From the NCBI RefSeq assembly GCF_016862915.1, contig NZ_BONW01000028.1, positions 372,001 to 436,000 on the forward strand: a stretch of 64,000 nt of DNA, given 5' to 3'. Made by a program: the position numbers and the translations under genes. This DNA is from Plantactinospora endophytica (GTDB lineage Bacteria; Actinomycetota; Actinomycetes; Mycobacteriales; Micromonosporaceae). How positions within the stretch are numbered: the stretch's first letter is position 1; each line of letters opens with the position of its first letter. The notes beneath the pieces are model-generated. The model was given only the letters and a program-made list of their open reading frames with translations, was not told the DNA's origin and made no database searches. Below are positions 45,039 to 52,740 of the stretch, one piece after another.

Positions 45039-45554
45039 TCACGCGCGGTGTCTGGATCCAGGAGTGCTGCTCAACGACCAGTACTCGCGTCGGTAGAACA
45101 CGAGTGGTGCGGCGCTGCGGAGATGGTGGAAGCAATGGACGAGGCCGATGATCAATTGGTGGTCGCCGGCGTTGTGGCTGGTGTGGAGGTCGCAGTCGAG
45201 GTAGGCGAGGGCGCCGTCGATGACAGGGGAGCCGGCTTCGGAGGTGTGCCAGCGGAGGTTGGCGAACTTGTCCGGGCCGGCGGTGGCCAGTGCGCGGCTG
45301 ACGTCATCCTGGTCGGCGGCGAGGACGTTGACGCAGAAGGTGTGTCCGGCGCTGATGAGAGGCCAGCTGCTGGAGGTGTTGTTGACGCCGAACCCGATGA
45401 GGGGTGGGCGTAGTGAGATGGAGAAGAAGGAACCGACGACCAGGCCGACGGGGCGGTTGTCGCGGGTGGCGGTGACGGCGACGACGCCGGTGGGGATGTG
45501 CCCGAGCAGCAGGCGGAAGTCGTCCGTGGTCGCCGGTCCTTCATCATGTGGCAC
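45039..45554 (-). CDS. Flavin reductase-like (FMN) protein
   Basis: 171 aa. GTG 45554 is preferred: GGAGG at 45563-45567 is 8 bases upstream, whereas GTG 45563 overlaps that site. Flavin-reductase motifs are clear: LLGHIPTGVVAVTA, VGSFFSISLRPPLIGFGVN, HTFCVNVLAADQ. It supplies reduced FMN to a partner monooxygenase, here most simply the LLM enzyme two genes upstream. Last gene of the five-gene minus operon. Confidence 0.9.
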   Translation of the reverse strand: MPHDEGPATTDDFRLLLGHIPTGVVAVTATRDNRPVGLVVGSFFSISLRPPLIGFGVNNTSSSWPLISAGHTFCVNVLAADQDDVSRALATAGPDKFANLRWHTSEAGSPVIDGALAYLDCDLHTSHNAGDHQLIIGLVHCFHHLRSAAPLVFYRREYWSLSSTPGSRHRA

Positions 45555-45572
45555 GGGTGGCACCTCCTCGGA

Positions 45573-46157
45573 TCAGCTCGGACGGCCGCGCTTGATCTCG
45601 TAGAAGTACGGGGCCTTGGCGAGTCGGCTGATGGCGTCGTAAAGGTCGCCGGCTTCGTCGGCCGGAGGGATCGTTTCGAAGACCGGGCCGTGGATTCCCC
45701 GGGGTGTGTCGGGGAGCGCGATGACAGGGCTGCCGACGTCGGGTCCGGCGGAGGCGATTGCCGCGTGGGTGTCGGCGGTGATCTGCTCGTCCCACTTCGG
45801 GTCGTGGTAGGCGTCGAAGAGGTCGTCGACGCCGGTGGACTTGGCGGCCTGTCGGACGAGGTCTTCGGTGAACGCCTCACCGTTGTCGTGGGCGGCGGTG
45901 CCGACGGCGGTGTAGAAGCGGGCGGCGTCGGCGGGACGGCCGGCGGCGCGGAGTGCCTCGCCGAGGCGCAGGGCGGCGTGGGAGGTGCCGAGCATGGCGG
46001 CCCAGTCGGGGTTCATCTCCGCGCCGTAGAGGACCTTGAGGCTGAACGGCCGCCAGTCGATGTCGAAGGTCCGCTGCTCGGCGGCGGCGGACAGCCAGCG
46101 GCCGGTACGCCAGGACCAGTAGCAGGCGGGGTCGGACCAGAACTTGACCAGGGTCAC
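45573..46157 (-). CDS. DsbA-fold, Rv2466c-like (mycothiol-dependent nitroreductase family) protein with altered active site
   Basis: 194 aa from GTG 46157 with AAGGAG upstream. FWSDPACYWSWRTGRWL at the N-terminus and the end (GIHGPVFETIPPADEAGDLY, APYFYEIKRGRP) match the Rv2466c mycothiol-dependent nitroreductase/oxidoreductase family. The family's active site C-P-W-C is C12-Y-W-S15 here, so the resolving Cys is lost; a monothiol mechanism or glutaredoxin-like exchange is expected. It lies between the flavin reductase and the LLM enzyme. Confidence 0.78.
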   Translation of the reverse strand: MTLVKFWSDPACYWSWRTGRWLSAAAEQRTFDIDWRPFSLKVLYGAEMNPDWAAMLGTSHAALRLGEALRAAGRPADAARFYTAVGTAAHDNGEAFTEDLVRQAAKSTGVDDLFDAYHDPKWDEQITADTHAAIASAGPDVGSPVIALPDTPRGIHGPVFETIPPADEAGDLYDAISRLAKAPYFYEIKRGRPS

Positions 46158-46168
46158 GAGTGCTCCTT

Positions 46169-47296
46169 CTAGATGGCGGCTGGTTGGGCGGGGGTGGTGT
46201 CGGTGGCGAGTGCGGCCTTGACCGCGGGGGCGACGTGTTCGCCGAACAGGCGCATCGATCGGTTGCTGGCCTCGAAGTCGAGGCCGCCGAACTGGAACCA
46301 GCCTTGGAACATGTCGACGCCGGCCTCGGCCTTGTCGAGCAGTTGCGTCACGCACTGGTCGGGGGTGCCGAAGATGATCCGTCGGTTGTCGACGGCTTCC
46401 TGGAACGGCAGGCTGGTGATCTTGTTGAACCAGGCTTTGTGGTCCTCGTAGCCCTTGTCGACGGTGGTGCTCTGGCTGATCATGACGGAGGCTTCGTGGC
46501 CGGCACCGAGCCAGGCCGCCAGGTGGGGTTGGGCGAGTTCGCGGGCTTCGGATTCGGTTTCGGCGACGAAGATGTGCTGCATGGTGCCGTAGCTGCCGGT
46601 CGGGGTGCCGGGGTGCGCGGTCTGCCATTCGTCGCGGTAGATCGCGGCGGTGCGGGCGGTGTCGTCGGCGTCGAGGAACGCGGTGCAGAGGTTGACGCCG
46701 AGGCGGGCGGCTTTGCGGATCGACTTCTCGCTGATGCCGGCCATCCAGATCGGCGGGTGCGGCGTCTGGGTGGGTTCGGGTACGAGAGCGACGCCTTCGC
46801 CGTGCCACGGGCCGGTGGAGTAGGACTCCACGCCGCCTTCGGTGAGGAGCTGCTTGATGAGCGGGAACGCGGCGTCGAACAGGGTTTCGCTGTCGGCGCG
46901 TTGGACACCGAATCCGGCCTGTTCGTGGCCGGCGAGGCCGCGGCCGAGGCCGATCTCGAGGCGTCCGTTGGTGAGCAGGTCGAGCATGCGGATCTCTTCG
47001 GCTGCCCGGACGGGGTGGTAGAGCGGCAGGTTGAGGGTCATGGCGCCGAGTCGGACGCGGCTGGTGGTCTGCGACAGGGCGGCGATCAGGAGGTGGGGGG
47101 AGGGGACGATCTGGAAGCCGGCGTTGGAGTGGTGTTCGGTGAAGAAGTAGGCGTCGATGCCGACCTCGTCGGCGATGCGGGCCTGTTCGATGGAGTGCTG
47201 GTAGGCGGCGGCGTGGGGGAACTTGTTCTCGACGGGCCGCCAGGCGGACGCCCCGTCGGAGGTGGACGAGGTGATGTCGTAGACGCTGAATCGCAC
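46169..47296 (-). CDS. LLM-class flavin-dependent monooxygenase (luciferase-like)
   Basis: 375 aa. Bacterial luciferase-like TIM-barrel features: QARIADEVGIDAYFFTEHH, SQTTSRVRLGAMTLNLPLYH, MLDLLTNGRLEIGLGRGLAG. A two-component FMNH2-dependent oxygenase partner for the flavin reductase in the same operon. Substrate unknown; context suggests sulfur or metalloid chemistry. Confidence 0.92.
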   Translation of the reverse strand: MRFSVYDITSSTSDGASAWRPVENKFPHAAAYQHSIEQARIADEVGIDAYFFTEHHSNAGFQIVPSPHLLIAALSQTTSRVRLGAMTLNLPLYHPVRAAEEIRMLDLLTNGRLEIGLGRGLAGHEQAGFGVQRADSETLFDAAFPLIKQLLTEGGVESYSTGPWHGEGVALVPEPTQTPHPPIWMAGISEKSIRKAARLGVNLCTAFLDADDTARTAAIYRDEWQTAHPGTPTGSYGTMQHIFVAETESEARELAQPHLAAWLGAGHEASVMISQSTTVDKGYEDHKAWFNKITSLPFQEAVDNRRIIFGTPDQCVTQLLDKAEAGVDMFQGWFQFGGLDFEASNRSMRLFGEHVAPAVKAALATDTTPAQPAAI

Positions 47297-47320
47297 GAGC
47301 TGCTCCAGGGCAGGGCTGTT

Positions 47321-47346
47321 ACCGGTGACGCGTGCGCGTCACCGGT
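47321..47346. terminator. Perfect 11-bp hairpin between protein X and the LLM gene
   Basis: ACCGGTGACGC (47321-47331) and GCGTCACCGGT (47336-47346) flank a 4-base loop. It stands in the 80-base gap before the LLM start, so it may attenuate or process the operon rather than end it. Confidence 0.6.
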
Positions 47347-47376
47347 GGTGGCCGATGGATGGGTGCCGGGGGGCGG

Positions 47377-48063
47377 TTAGCGGGGTGAGATGGTGACCGT
47401 CTGCGGTGCGCGGGTCTGGTTGACCTTCGGCACGAGGCGGGCCAGGGGATGTTGCGGGTCGATGGGCCGGTAGTCGCAGCTGGTGTCGGCGCTGGAGAGC
47501 AGTTCCAGCTCGCCGAACGCGAATTCGATGGGCCGGCCGTGTCCGTCGGGCGGGTAGACCCAGCTCTTCTCGGGGACCTCGCACTGGCAGCCGCGTACCG
47601 GAGCCTGCGGGCCGCCCTGGCGGACGTGTCGCCAGCCGGCGGCGAGTGCCCGCTCGGCGAGGTCGGCGTAGACGGCGCGGCTGTCGGGGCTGTCCTCGCG
47701 CAGGTCGATGCCGAGGTGGTCGACGAACGGCAGCGGGCGGGTCACCGCGCCGGGGATGAGGTCTTCCTCGGCGATGGGGCCGCTGGTGAAGATCACCGCG
47801 ACGCCGTTGGGGAAGCCGTACTTGCGGAAGTTCGGCGCCTCGCGTTGGGCGGTCACGCCCTGGGCGAGGATCTTGTCGTGAGGCAGGGTGCCGATGTCGG
47901 CGACCTTCACCTGGACGTGGACCGACTCGGCGATGCCCATCGCCGCGGCGAACGGGAAGTCGGGGGTGAACAGCTCACTGACGAGGGTCGCCTCGTCGTC
48001 GCTGATCAGCCCCTGTTCGGTGAAGAACCGTAGGGTGGCGGAGGCGGAGGACTGGTCGGGCAT
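47377..48063 (-). CDS. Conserved protein of unknown function, family 'X' (complete copy)
   Basis: 228 aa, not recognised. The start LRFFTEQGLI, DFPFAAAMGIAESVHVQVKV is about half identical by eye to the partial protein at 63792-64000. The middle (YGFPNGVAVIFTSGPIAEED) and end (CQCEVPEKSWVYPPDGHGRP, IEFAFGELELLSSADTSCDY) contain a CQC and a late Cys, possible metal or thiol sites. There is no signal or membrane helix, so it is cytoplasmic. It is 3 bases from the desulfurase gene and translated with it. Confidence 0.72.
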   Translation of the reverse strand: MPDQSSASATLRFFTEQGLISDDEATLVSELFTPDFPFAAAMGIAESVHVQVKVADIGTLPHDKILAQGVTAQREAPNFRKYGFPNGVAVIFTSGPIAEEDLIPGAVTRPLPFVDHLGIDLREDSPDSRAVYADLAERALAAGWRHVRQGGPQAPVRGCQCEVPEKSWVYPPDGHGRPIEFAFGELELLSSADTSCDYRPIDPQHPLARLVPKVNQTRAPQTVTISPR

Positions 48064-48066
48064 CGG

Positions 48067-49338
48067 TCACGCTCCCTGGGCGGCGATGTCGGCGACAGCG
48101 GCGATGAGCCGGTCGACCTCGTCGGCGGTGTTGTACAGGTAGAGGCTGGCGCGCACGTTGCCGGCGCGGCTGTCCTCCTCGTGCAGTTCGTTGAAGAAGT
48201 AGTTGAGGGCGCAGTGTTGTCCGGCGCGCACGGCGACGCCGTAGCGGTCGTTGAGGAGTTGTCCGACCTCGGTGAAGTCGCGGCCGGCGATGTTGAACGA
48301 GACGACGGCGACCCGGTCGGCGGGGTTCGGCGGCCCGTACAGTTCCACGCCGTCGATCGCGGACAGGCCGTCGCAGAGTTGGTGCATGAGCTGCTCCTCG
48401 TGGGCGGCGAGGTTGTCCAGGCCCAGGTCGGTCAGGTAGTCGATCGCTGCGGCCAGGCCGAGCGCTTCGGCGATCGGCGGGGTGCCCGCCTGCCACTTGT
48501 CCGGCAGGGAGGTGAAGGAGCAGTCCGACAGGACGCAGCCGTCCAGGGTCGGGGCGGCGCAGGCGGTGGTGTCGATGGTGCCGCCGCCGAGGACGCCGGG
48601 GATGAGGGAGACGGCGTACTGGCGGCGGATGTAGAGCACGCCGATGCCGGTCGGGCCGAGCATCTTGTGGCCGGAGAACGCGAGGAAGTCGCAGTTGAGC
48701 TTGCTGACGTCCAGCGGCAGGTGCGGGGCGGACTGGGCGGCGTCGATCAGGAACAGGATGTCGCGTTCGCGGCAGATCGCGCCGATCTCCTCCACCGGCA
48801 GCCGGTTGCCGAGGATGTTGGTGACGTGTGCCAGCGTGACGAGTTTCGTGCGGTCGCTGAGCAGTCCGCGGAAGGTGTCGAGGTCGAAGCCGCCGTCACG
48901 GTCGGCGTTGTACCACCGCACGTTGACGCCCTGCTTGTTCGCGATCCGCATCCACGGGGCCATGTTCGAGGTGTGCTCGAGGTTCGACAGCACGATCTCG
49001 TCGCCCGGCTCGAAGTCCAGGGTGGCGGCGACCAGGTTGATCGCGGTGGTGGTGTTGCTGGTGAGCACGATCTCCTCGGTCGAGGCGTTGAGGAACCGGG
49101 CGATCGTGGTCAGCGCGTCGTCGAAGCGTTGCGAGGCGCGCATCGACAGGTCGTAGGAGCCGCGGTGCACGTTGGCGCGGTAACTGGTGTAGTACTCGGT
49201 CATCGCGTCGATAACCGGTCGCGGCGTCAGGGACGAGGCGACGCTGTCGAAGTAGGCCAGCGAGTCCCCCAGCGTCGGGAAGTCCCGGCGGACCGCGGTG
49301 ACGTCGAAGGTCGAGGCGAGCTTCTGCGGAGTGCCCAT
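48067..49338 (-). CDS. Type II (SufS-like) cysteine desulfurase / aminotransferase V
   Basis: 423 aa, ATG 49338. PLP-binding Lys225 (FSGHKMLGPTG) and catalytic Cys376 in RAGQHCALNYF, the pattern of group II desulfurases (RAGHHCA). Other PLP residues: TSNTTTAINLVA, LEHTSNMAPW, DAAQSAPH. It releases S (or Se) from Cys as a persulfide. No suf genes are nearby, so it is a dedicated accessory enzyme. First gene of the minus operon, divergent from an ArsR gene that could control both directions. Confidence 0.88.
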   Translation of the reverse strand: MGTPQKLASTFDVTAVRRDFPTLGDSLAYFDSVASSLTPRPVIDAMTEYYTSYRANVHRGSYDLSMRASQRFDDALTTIARFLNASTEEIVLTSNTTTAINLVAATLDFEPGDEIVLSNLEHTSNMAPWMRIANKQGVNVRWYNADRDGGFDLDTFRGLLSDRTKLVTLAHVTNILGNRLPVEEIGAICRERDILFLIDAAQSAPHLPLDVSKLNCDFLAFSGHKMLGPTGIGVLYIRRQYAVSLIPGVLGGGTIDTTACAAPTLDGCVLSDCSFTSLPDKWQAGTPPIAEALGLAAAIDYLTDLGLDNLAAHEEQLMHQLCDGLSAIDGVELYGPPNPADRVAVVSFNIAGRDFTEVGQLLNDRYGVAVRAGQHCALNYFFNELHEEDSRAGNVRASLYLYNTADEVDRLIAAVADIAAQGA

Positions 49339-49400
49339 ACCGCCATCCTGGCACTCGCGACCCCCGCTTTCAATAGCAATGCCCGATGCCATCACCAGAT

Positions 49401-49430
49401 ATCGCTATCATCAACAAACACTGTTGTTAG
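49401..49430. promoter_or_regulatory. Candidate ArsR operator in the divergent desulfurase/arsR region
   Basis: ATCGCTATCATCA (49401-49413) is followed by AACAAACACTGTTGTT-type dyad sequence. ATCGCTAT recurs at 49844-49851 and CTATCATCA at 49900-49908, before the next gene. Shared words at two promoters of one cluster suggest one regulator. Confidence 0.4.
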
Positions 49431-49459
49431 CTGTCTGTGGGATCTGGTTGAATGGTCTC

Positions 49460-49810
49460 ATGACGCAGTCGCTGCAGGTGGCACCCCTAGAGTCCCCGTC
49501 GGAGACGGCAGAGCAGTGGGCTCCGGTGTTCAAGGCCCTCGGCGACCCGGTCCGACTCGAGATCACCCTCCTCCTCGCCGCGCGTCCCCGCACCGTCAAG
49601 GAGCTCCAGAACGCTCTCGGGCACAACCAGGCCCTGGTCAGCCATCACCTGCGGATGCTGCGCGACCAGGGCGTCGTCACCTGCAACCCGCGCGGTCGCA
49701 GCAACGTCTACGAGATCCAGATCGACCCCCTGGCGTGCCTCGCGCAGTGCCTGACCTCGATGGTCAACCCCACCGATCCGGACTGCGTCTGCCCGCCGTC
49801 GGCCTCCTGA
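49460..49810 (+). CDS. ArsR/SmtB-family repressor with C-terminal Cys cluster
   Basis: 116 aa from ATG 49460. The winged helix is clear (VFKALGDPVRLEITLLLAA, QALVSHHLRMLRDQGVV). The classical alpha-3 ELCVCDL metal site is absent (VKELQNALGHN instead), but five Cys sit late: C75, C93, C97, and C109/C111 in DPDCVCPP, so a C-terminal thiophilic metal(loid) site is likely. It is followed by the ArsD-like gene and divergent from the desulfurase operon. Confidence 0.9.
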   Translation: MTQSLQVAPLESPSETAEQWAPVFKALGDPVRLEITLLLAARPRTVKELQNALGHNQALVSHHLRMLRDQGVVTCNPRGRSNVYEIQIDPLACLAQCLTSMVNPTDPDCVCPPSAS

Positions 49811-49901
49811 CCGCCGGAAATCCGACACCCCGCATCGGCCGCCATCGCTATGCGAGTCTTGCTCGCGTGGCGGCGTCACCGCTAGCCTGACGCTTGTTCC
49901 T

Positions 49902-49923
49902 ATCATCAGCCGATCCTGATGAT
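49902..49923. promoter_or_regulatory. Perfect dyad ATCATCAG-N6-CTGATGAT before the ArsD-like gene
   Basis: Arms 49902-49909 and 49916-49923 are exact inverse complements. About 48 bases before the start at 49971 and overlapping the CTATCATCA word, this is a good operator candidate for the adjacent ArsR; a hairpin in RNA is the alternative. Confidence 0.5.
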
Positions 49924-49970
49924 GTAGGGGTCTGTCATTGGGTGGCTGCTCACACGGGGGGAGTACGACC

Positions 49971-50348
49971 ATGTCGGCCGACCGGATCACCCTGCCGCAA
50001 GCGCCCACCTCGTCGACCTGCGGAGGCGCCCCGCAAGACGAAAGCAAGGGCCTCATCGTCTACGTACGCGACGAGACCGAGAGTCGCGAGGTCCTCGAGG
50101 TGTTCGACCGACTCGACAACCCGCCGGACTGCTGCCGGTTGCGCACTCGCCAACTCGCCAAGGACATTCCGGCCGACCACCCGCAGCTCGTCACCGATGT
50201 CGCCGCCCACACCGGCGGCTGGCCGCTGCCGCTGACCGTGGTCGACGGCAACGCGGTCGTCGCCCGTCGCCTGCCGACATTCGACGAACTCGTCCGCTTC
50301 ACCTCCGGCAAGACGCTCGGACACGCCCCGGGCCTGCTCCCCGACTAG
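49971..50348 (+). CDS. ArsD-like thioredoxin-fold protein, divergent
   Basis: 125 aa, ATG 49971 after GGGGGAG. The end (GGWPLPLTVVDGNAVVARRL, PTFDELVRF) matches the ArsD pattern LPLLLLDGETVMAGRYP. The hallmark early CC site of ArsD chaperones is missing; instead C18 (STCGG) and a DCC pair in the middle could bind a thiophile. It could pass As(III)/Sb(III) or another ligand to a partner. No ArsA ATPase is in the window. Confidence 0.55.
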   Translation: MSADRITLPQAPTSSTCGGAPQDESKGLIVYVRDETESREVLEVFDRLDNPPDCCRLRTRQLAKDIPADHPQLVTDVAAHTGGWPLPLTVVDGNAVVARRLPTFDELVRFTSGKTLGHAPGLLPD

Positions 50349-50449
50349 CACGTCGCACCGCCGAACCGGGCCCAGCCCGGCCGGCGACCACAGCAGACGG
50401 ACACACCGGCACCGCACCGGTGCCGGGTGCATCCCGGGGAGGCAACGCG

Positions 50450-52486
50450 GTGTCGACCACGGTCCGGGGCGCCTGCCCACACGACTGCCCCGACCGATGT
50501 AGCTGGGAAGTCACCGTCAACAGCACCGGTGAGGCGGTGGCGCTGCGCGGATCCACCGCCCACCCGCTCACCGCCGGAAGACTGTGCGGAAAACTGTCCG
50601 GGTACCTCGACGACCGGGTCTACCACCCCGACAGGCTGACCCGGGCCCTGCGGCGTACCGGCCGCAAAGGCGAAGGGCGCTTCACCGAGATCGGCCTCGA
50701 CGAAGCCCTGGACGAGATCGCCGACCGATTCCGCGACATCACCGACGCCTACGGACCCGCCGCCATCGTCCCGTTCAGCTACGAAGGCACCCAGGGGCTG
50801 CTCCAGTCCAAGTCGATGAGCGAACGGTTCTTCGCCCGGCTCGGCGCCACCGAAGTCCTGCACACCATCTGCGGCGCCACCGCCGGCGCCGGCGTGTCAG
50901 CGGTCAACGGCACGACCAACGGCGTCCTACCCGAAGACGCCCGCCACGCCGAGCTGGTGCTGGTGTGGGGAGCCAACCCAATCGTCACCAACCAGCACCT
51001 CTGGCCCGCCATCCTCGCCGCCCGCGCCGCCGGAGGGCGCATCGTCGTCATCGACCCGGTCCGCACCCGCACCGCGGCTGCCGCCGACTGGCACCTACAA
51101 CCACGCCCCGGAACCGACGCCTTCCTGGCCCTGGCCATGGCACACGTCATCGTCCGCAGCGGCCACACCGACCAGGCCTGGCTCACCACCCACGCCACCG
51201 GCCTCGACGAGCTCACCGCACACCTCGACCGGTTCGCCCCGGACCGCGTCGCACCGATCGTGGGTATCCCCGCCGACGAGATCGTCCGCCTGGCGCACGC
51301 CTACGCCACGGCGAAACCGGCGCTCATCCGCCTCATGATCGGCATGGAGCATCACCCCGGCGGCGCCGCCGCCTACACCGCGATCGCGGCCCTCCCGATA
51401 CTCACCGGCGCCTGGGCACACCACGGCGGCGGGCTGTCGTTCCACACCGCCGCCCATTTCATGGCCGCGCTCAACATGGCCGGGCTCAAGATGCCACACC
51501 TGGCCACCTCGCCCCGCCGGCTCATCAACATGGTGCAGCTCGGCCAGGCACTCACCGACCCGGACCAGGACCCGCCCGTCCACGCACTGCTCCTGCACGG
51601 CAGCAACCCCGCCGTCACCGTCCCCGCGGCAGGTCTCGTCCGCACCGGCCTCGCCCGGGAGGACCTGTTCGCCGTCGTGCACGACCACATGCTCACCGAC
51701 ACCGCCCGCTTCGCCGACATCGTCCTCCCGGCCACCACCCAACTCGAACACCTCGACCTCATGTGGTCGTGGGGACACACCGACCTGATGCTCAACATCC
51801 CCGCGCTCACCCCGCCCGGCGACGCCATCAGCGTCACCGACCTGTTCCGGTCCCTCGCCGCCCGCTTGGCCTTCACCGACCGATGCTTCGCCGACACCGA
51901 CGCCGACCTCGTCACGACCGCCCTCGACAGCGACCACGCCTGGCTGGCCGGAGTCAGCGAGCACGACCTGCGCACCAACGGCTGGCAGCGGCTCGCCCTG
52001 CCGGTGCCGTACCTGCCATTCGCCGACGGATTCCCGACTCCCGACGGCAGGGCGCGACTGGCCTCCGTCGCCACGGTCGCCGCCACTCTGCACGACGATC
52101 TCGCGACGGCCCGACCCCCGGCGCGGCCACTACAACTGCTCACCACCAAGGGGCTGCGGTCGATGAACTCGACCTACGCGGACACCCCTCGCGCCGCCCG
52201 AGGCGACGGGCCATGGCTCGACATCCACCCCGACGACGCCGCCCAGCGCGGCATCGGTGACAGCGCGGTCGTACGCGTGCACAACGATCAGGGCGAGATC
52301 GAACTCCTCGCCCGAATCAGCCGGCGGGTACGACCCGGTGTCGTCGCGACCGAGTTCGGGCAATGGGCGACGGACGGCGCCGGAAAGTCGGCCGGGCCGG
52401 TCAACGCGTTGACCGACGACACGCTCACCGATGCCGGAGGCGCGGCCTTCCACCACACCTTCGTCGAGGTCGACCTCTCGGATTGA
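50450..52486 (+). CDS. Molybdopterin oxidoreductase (DMSO reductase family), cytoplasmic, copy A
   Basis: 678 aa, GTG 50450 with GGGGAGG upstream. The iron-sulfur ligands C9-x3-C13-x3-C17-x28-C46 and the molybdopterin-binding blocks (VLVWGANPIVTNQHLWP, HALLLHGSNPAVTVP, DIVLPATTQLEHLDL, and the final TEFGQWATDGAGKSAGPVNA) place it in the DMSO-reductase superfamily. It has no Tat signal and no subunit genes, so it is probably a soluble single-subunit enzyme. Substrate unknown; neighbours suggest arsenic or sulfur compounds. Confidence 0.88.
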   Translation: MSTTVRGACPHDCPDRCSWEVTVNSTGEAVALRGSTAHPLTAGRLCGKLSGYLDDRVYHPDRLTRALRRTGRKGEGRFTEIGLDEALDEIADRFRDITDAYGPAAIVPFSYEGTQGLLQSKSMSERFFARLGATEVLHTICGATAGAGVSAVNGTTNGVLPEDARHAELVLVWGANPIVTNQHLWPAILAARAAGGRIVVIDPVRTRTAAAADWHLQPRPGTDAFLALAMAHVIVRSGHTDQAWLTTHATGLDELTAHLDRFAPDRVAPIVGIPADEIVRLAHAYATAKPALIRLMIGMEHHPGGAAAYTAIAALPILTGAWAHHGGGLSFHTAAHFMAALNMAGLKMPHLATSPRRLINMVQLGQALTDPDQDPPVHALLLHGSNPAVTVPAAGLVRTGLAREDLFAVVHDHMLTDTARFADIVLPATTQLEHLDLMWSWGHTDLMLNIPALTPPGDAISVTDLFRSLAARLAFTDRCFADTDADLVTTALDSDHAWLAGVSEHDLRTNGWQRLALPVPYLPFADGFPTPDGRARLASVATVAATLHDDLATARPPARPLQLLTTKGLRSMNSTYADTPRAARGDGPWLDIHPDDAAQRGIGDSAVVRVHNDQGEIELLARISRRVRPGVVATEFGQWATDGAGKSAGPVNALTDDTLTDAGGAAFHHTFVEVDLSD

Positions 52487-52740
52487 CCGGAGGCAGGCTG
52501 CTTCCCGCGACGCCGATCCTGCCCGCGGAGATCAGTCCCGTCAGCAGCCTTCGCGGGCCGCGACGGCACCCCTACCGCCGGGCCGGTGGCAACGGCCGCC
52601 TGCGGGCCGAGCGGCGGGCGGCGTCAGTTGCGGTTGTACGCGGAGCTGCCCAAGCCGGAGCAGACTGGTCGGAAACCTGGGTGGCTGTCGCGCCAGCAGG
52701 CGAGACGATCAATCTGCTGCGACAGGGAGGTGGTCGGCCA

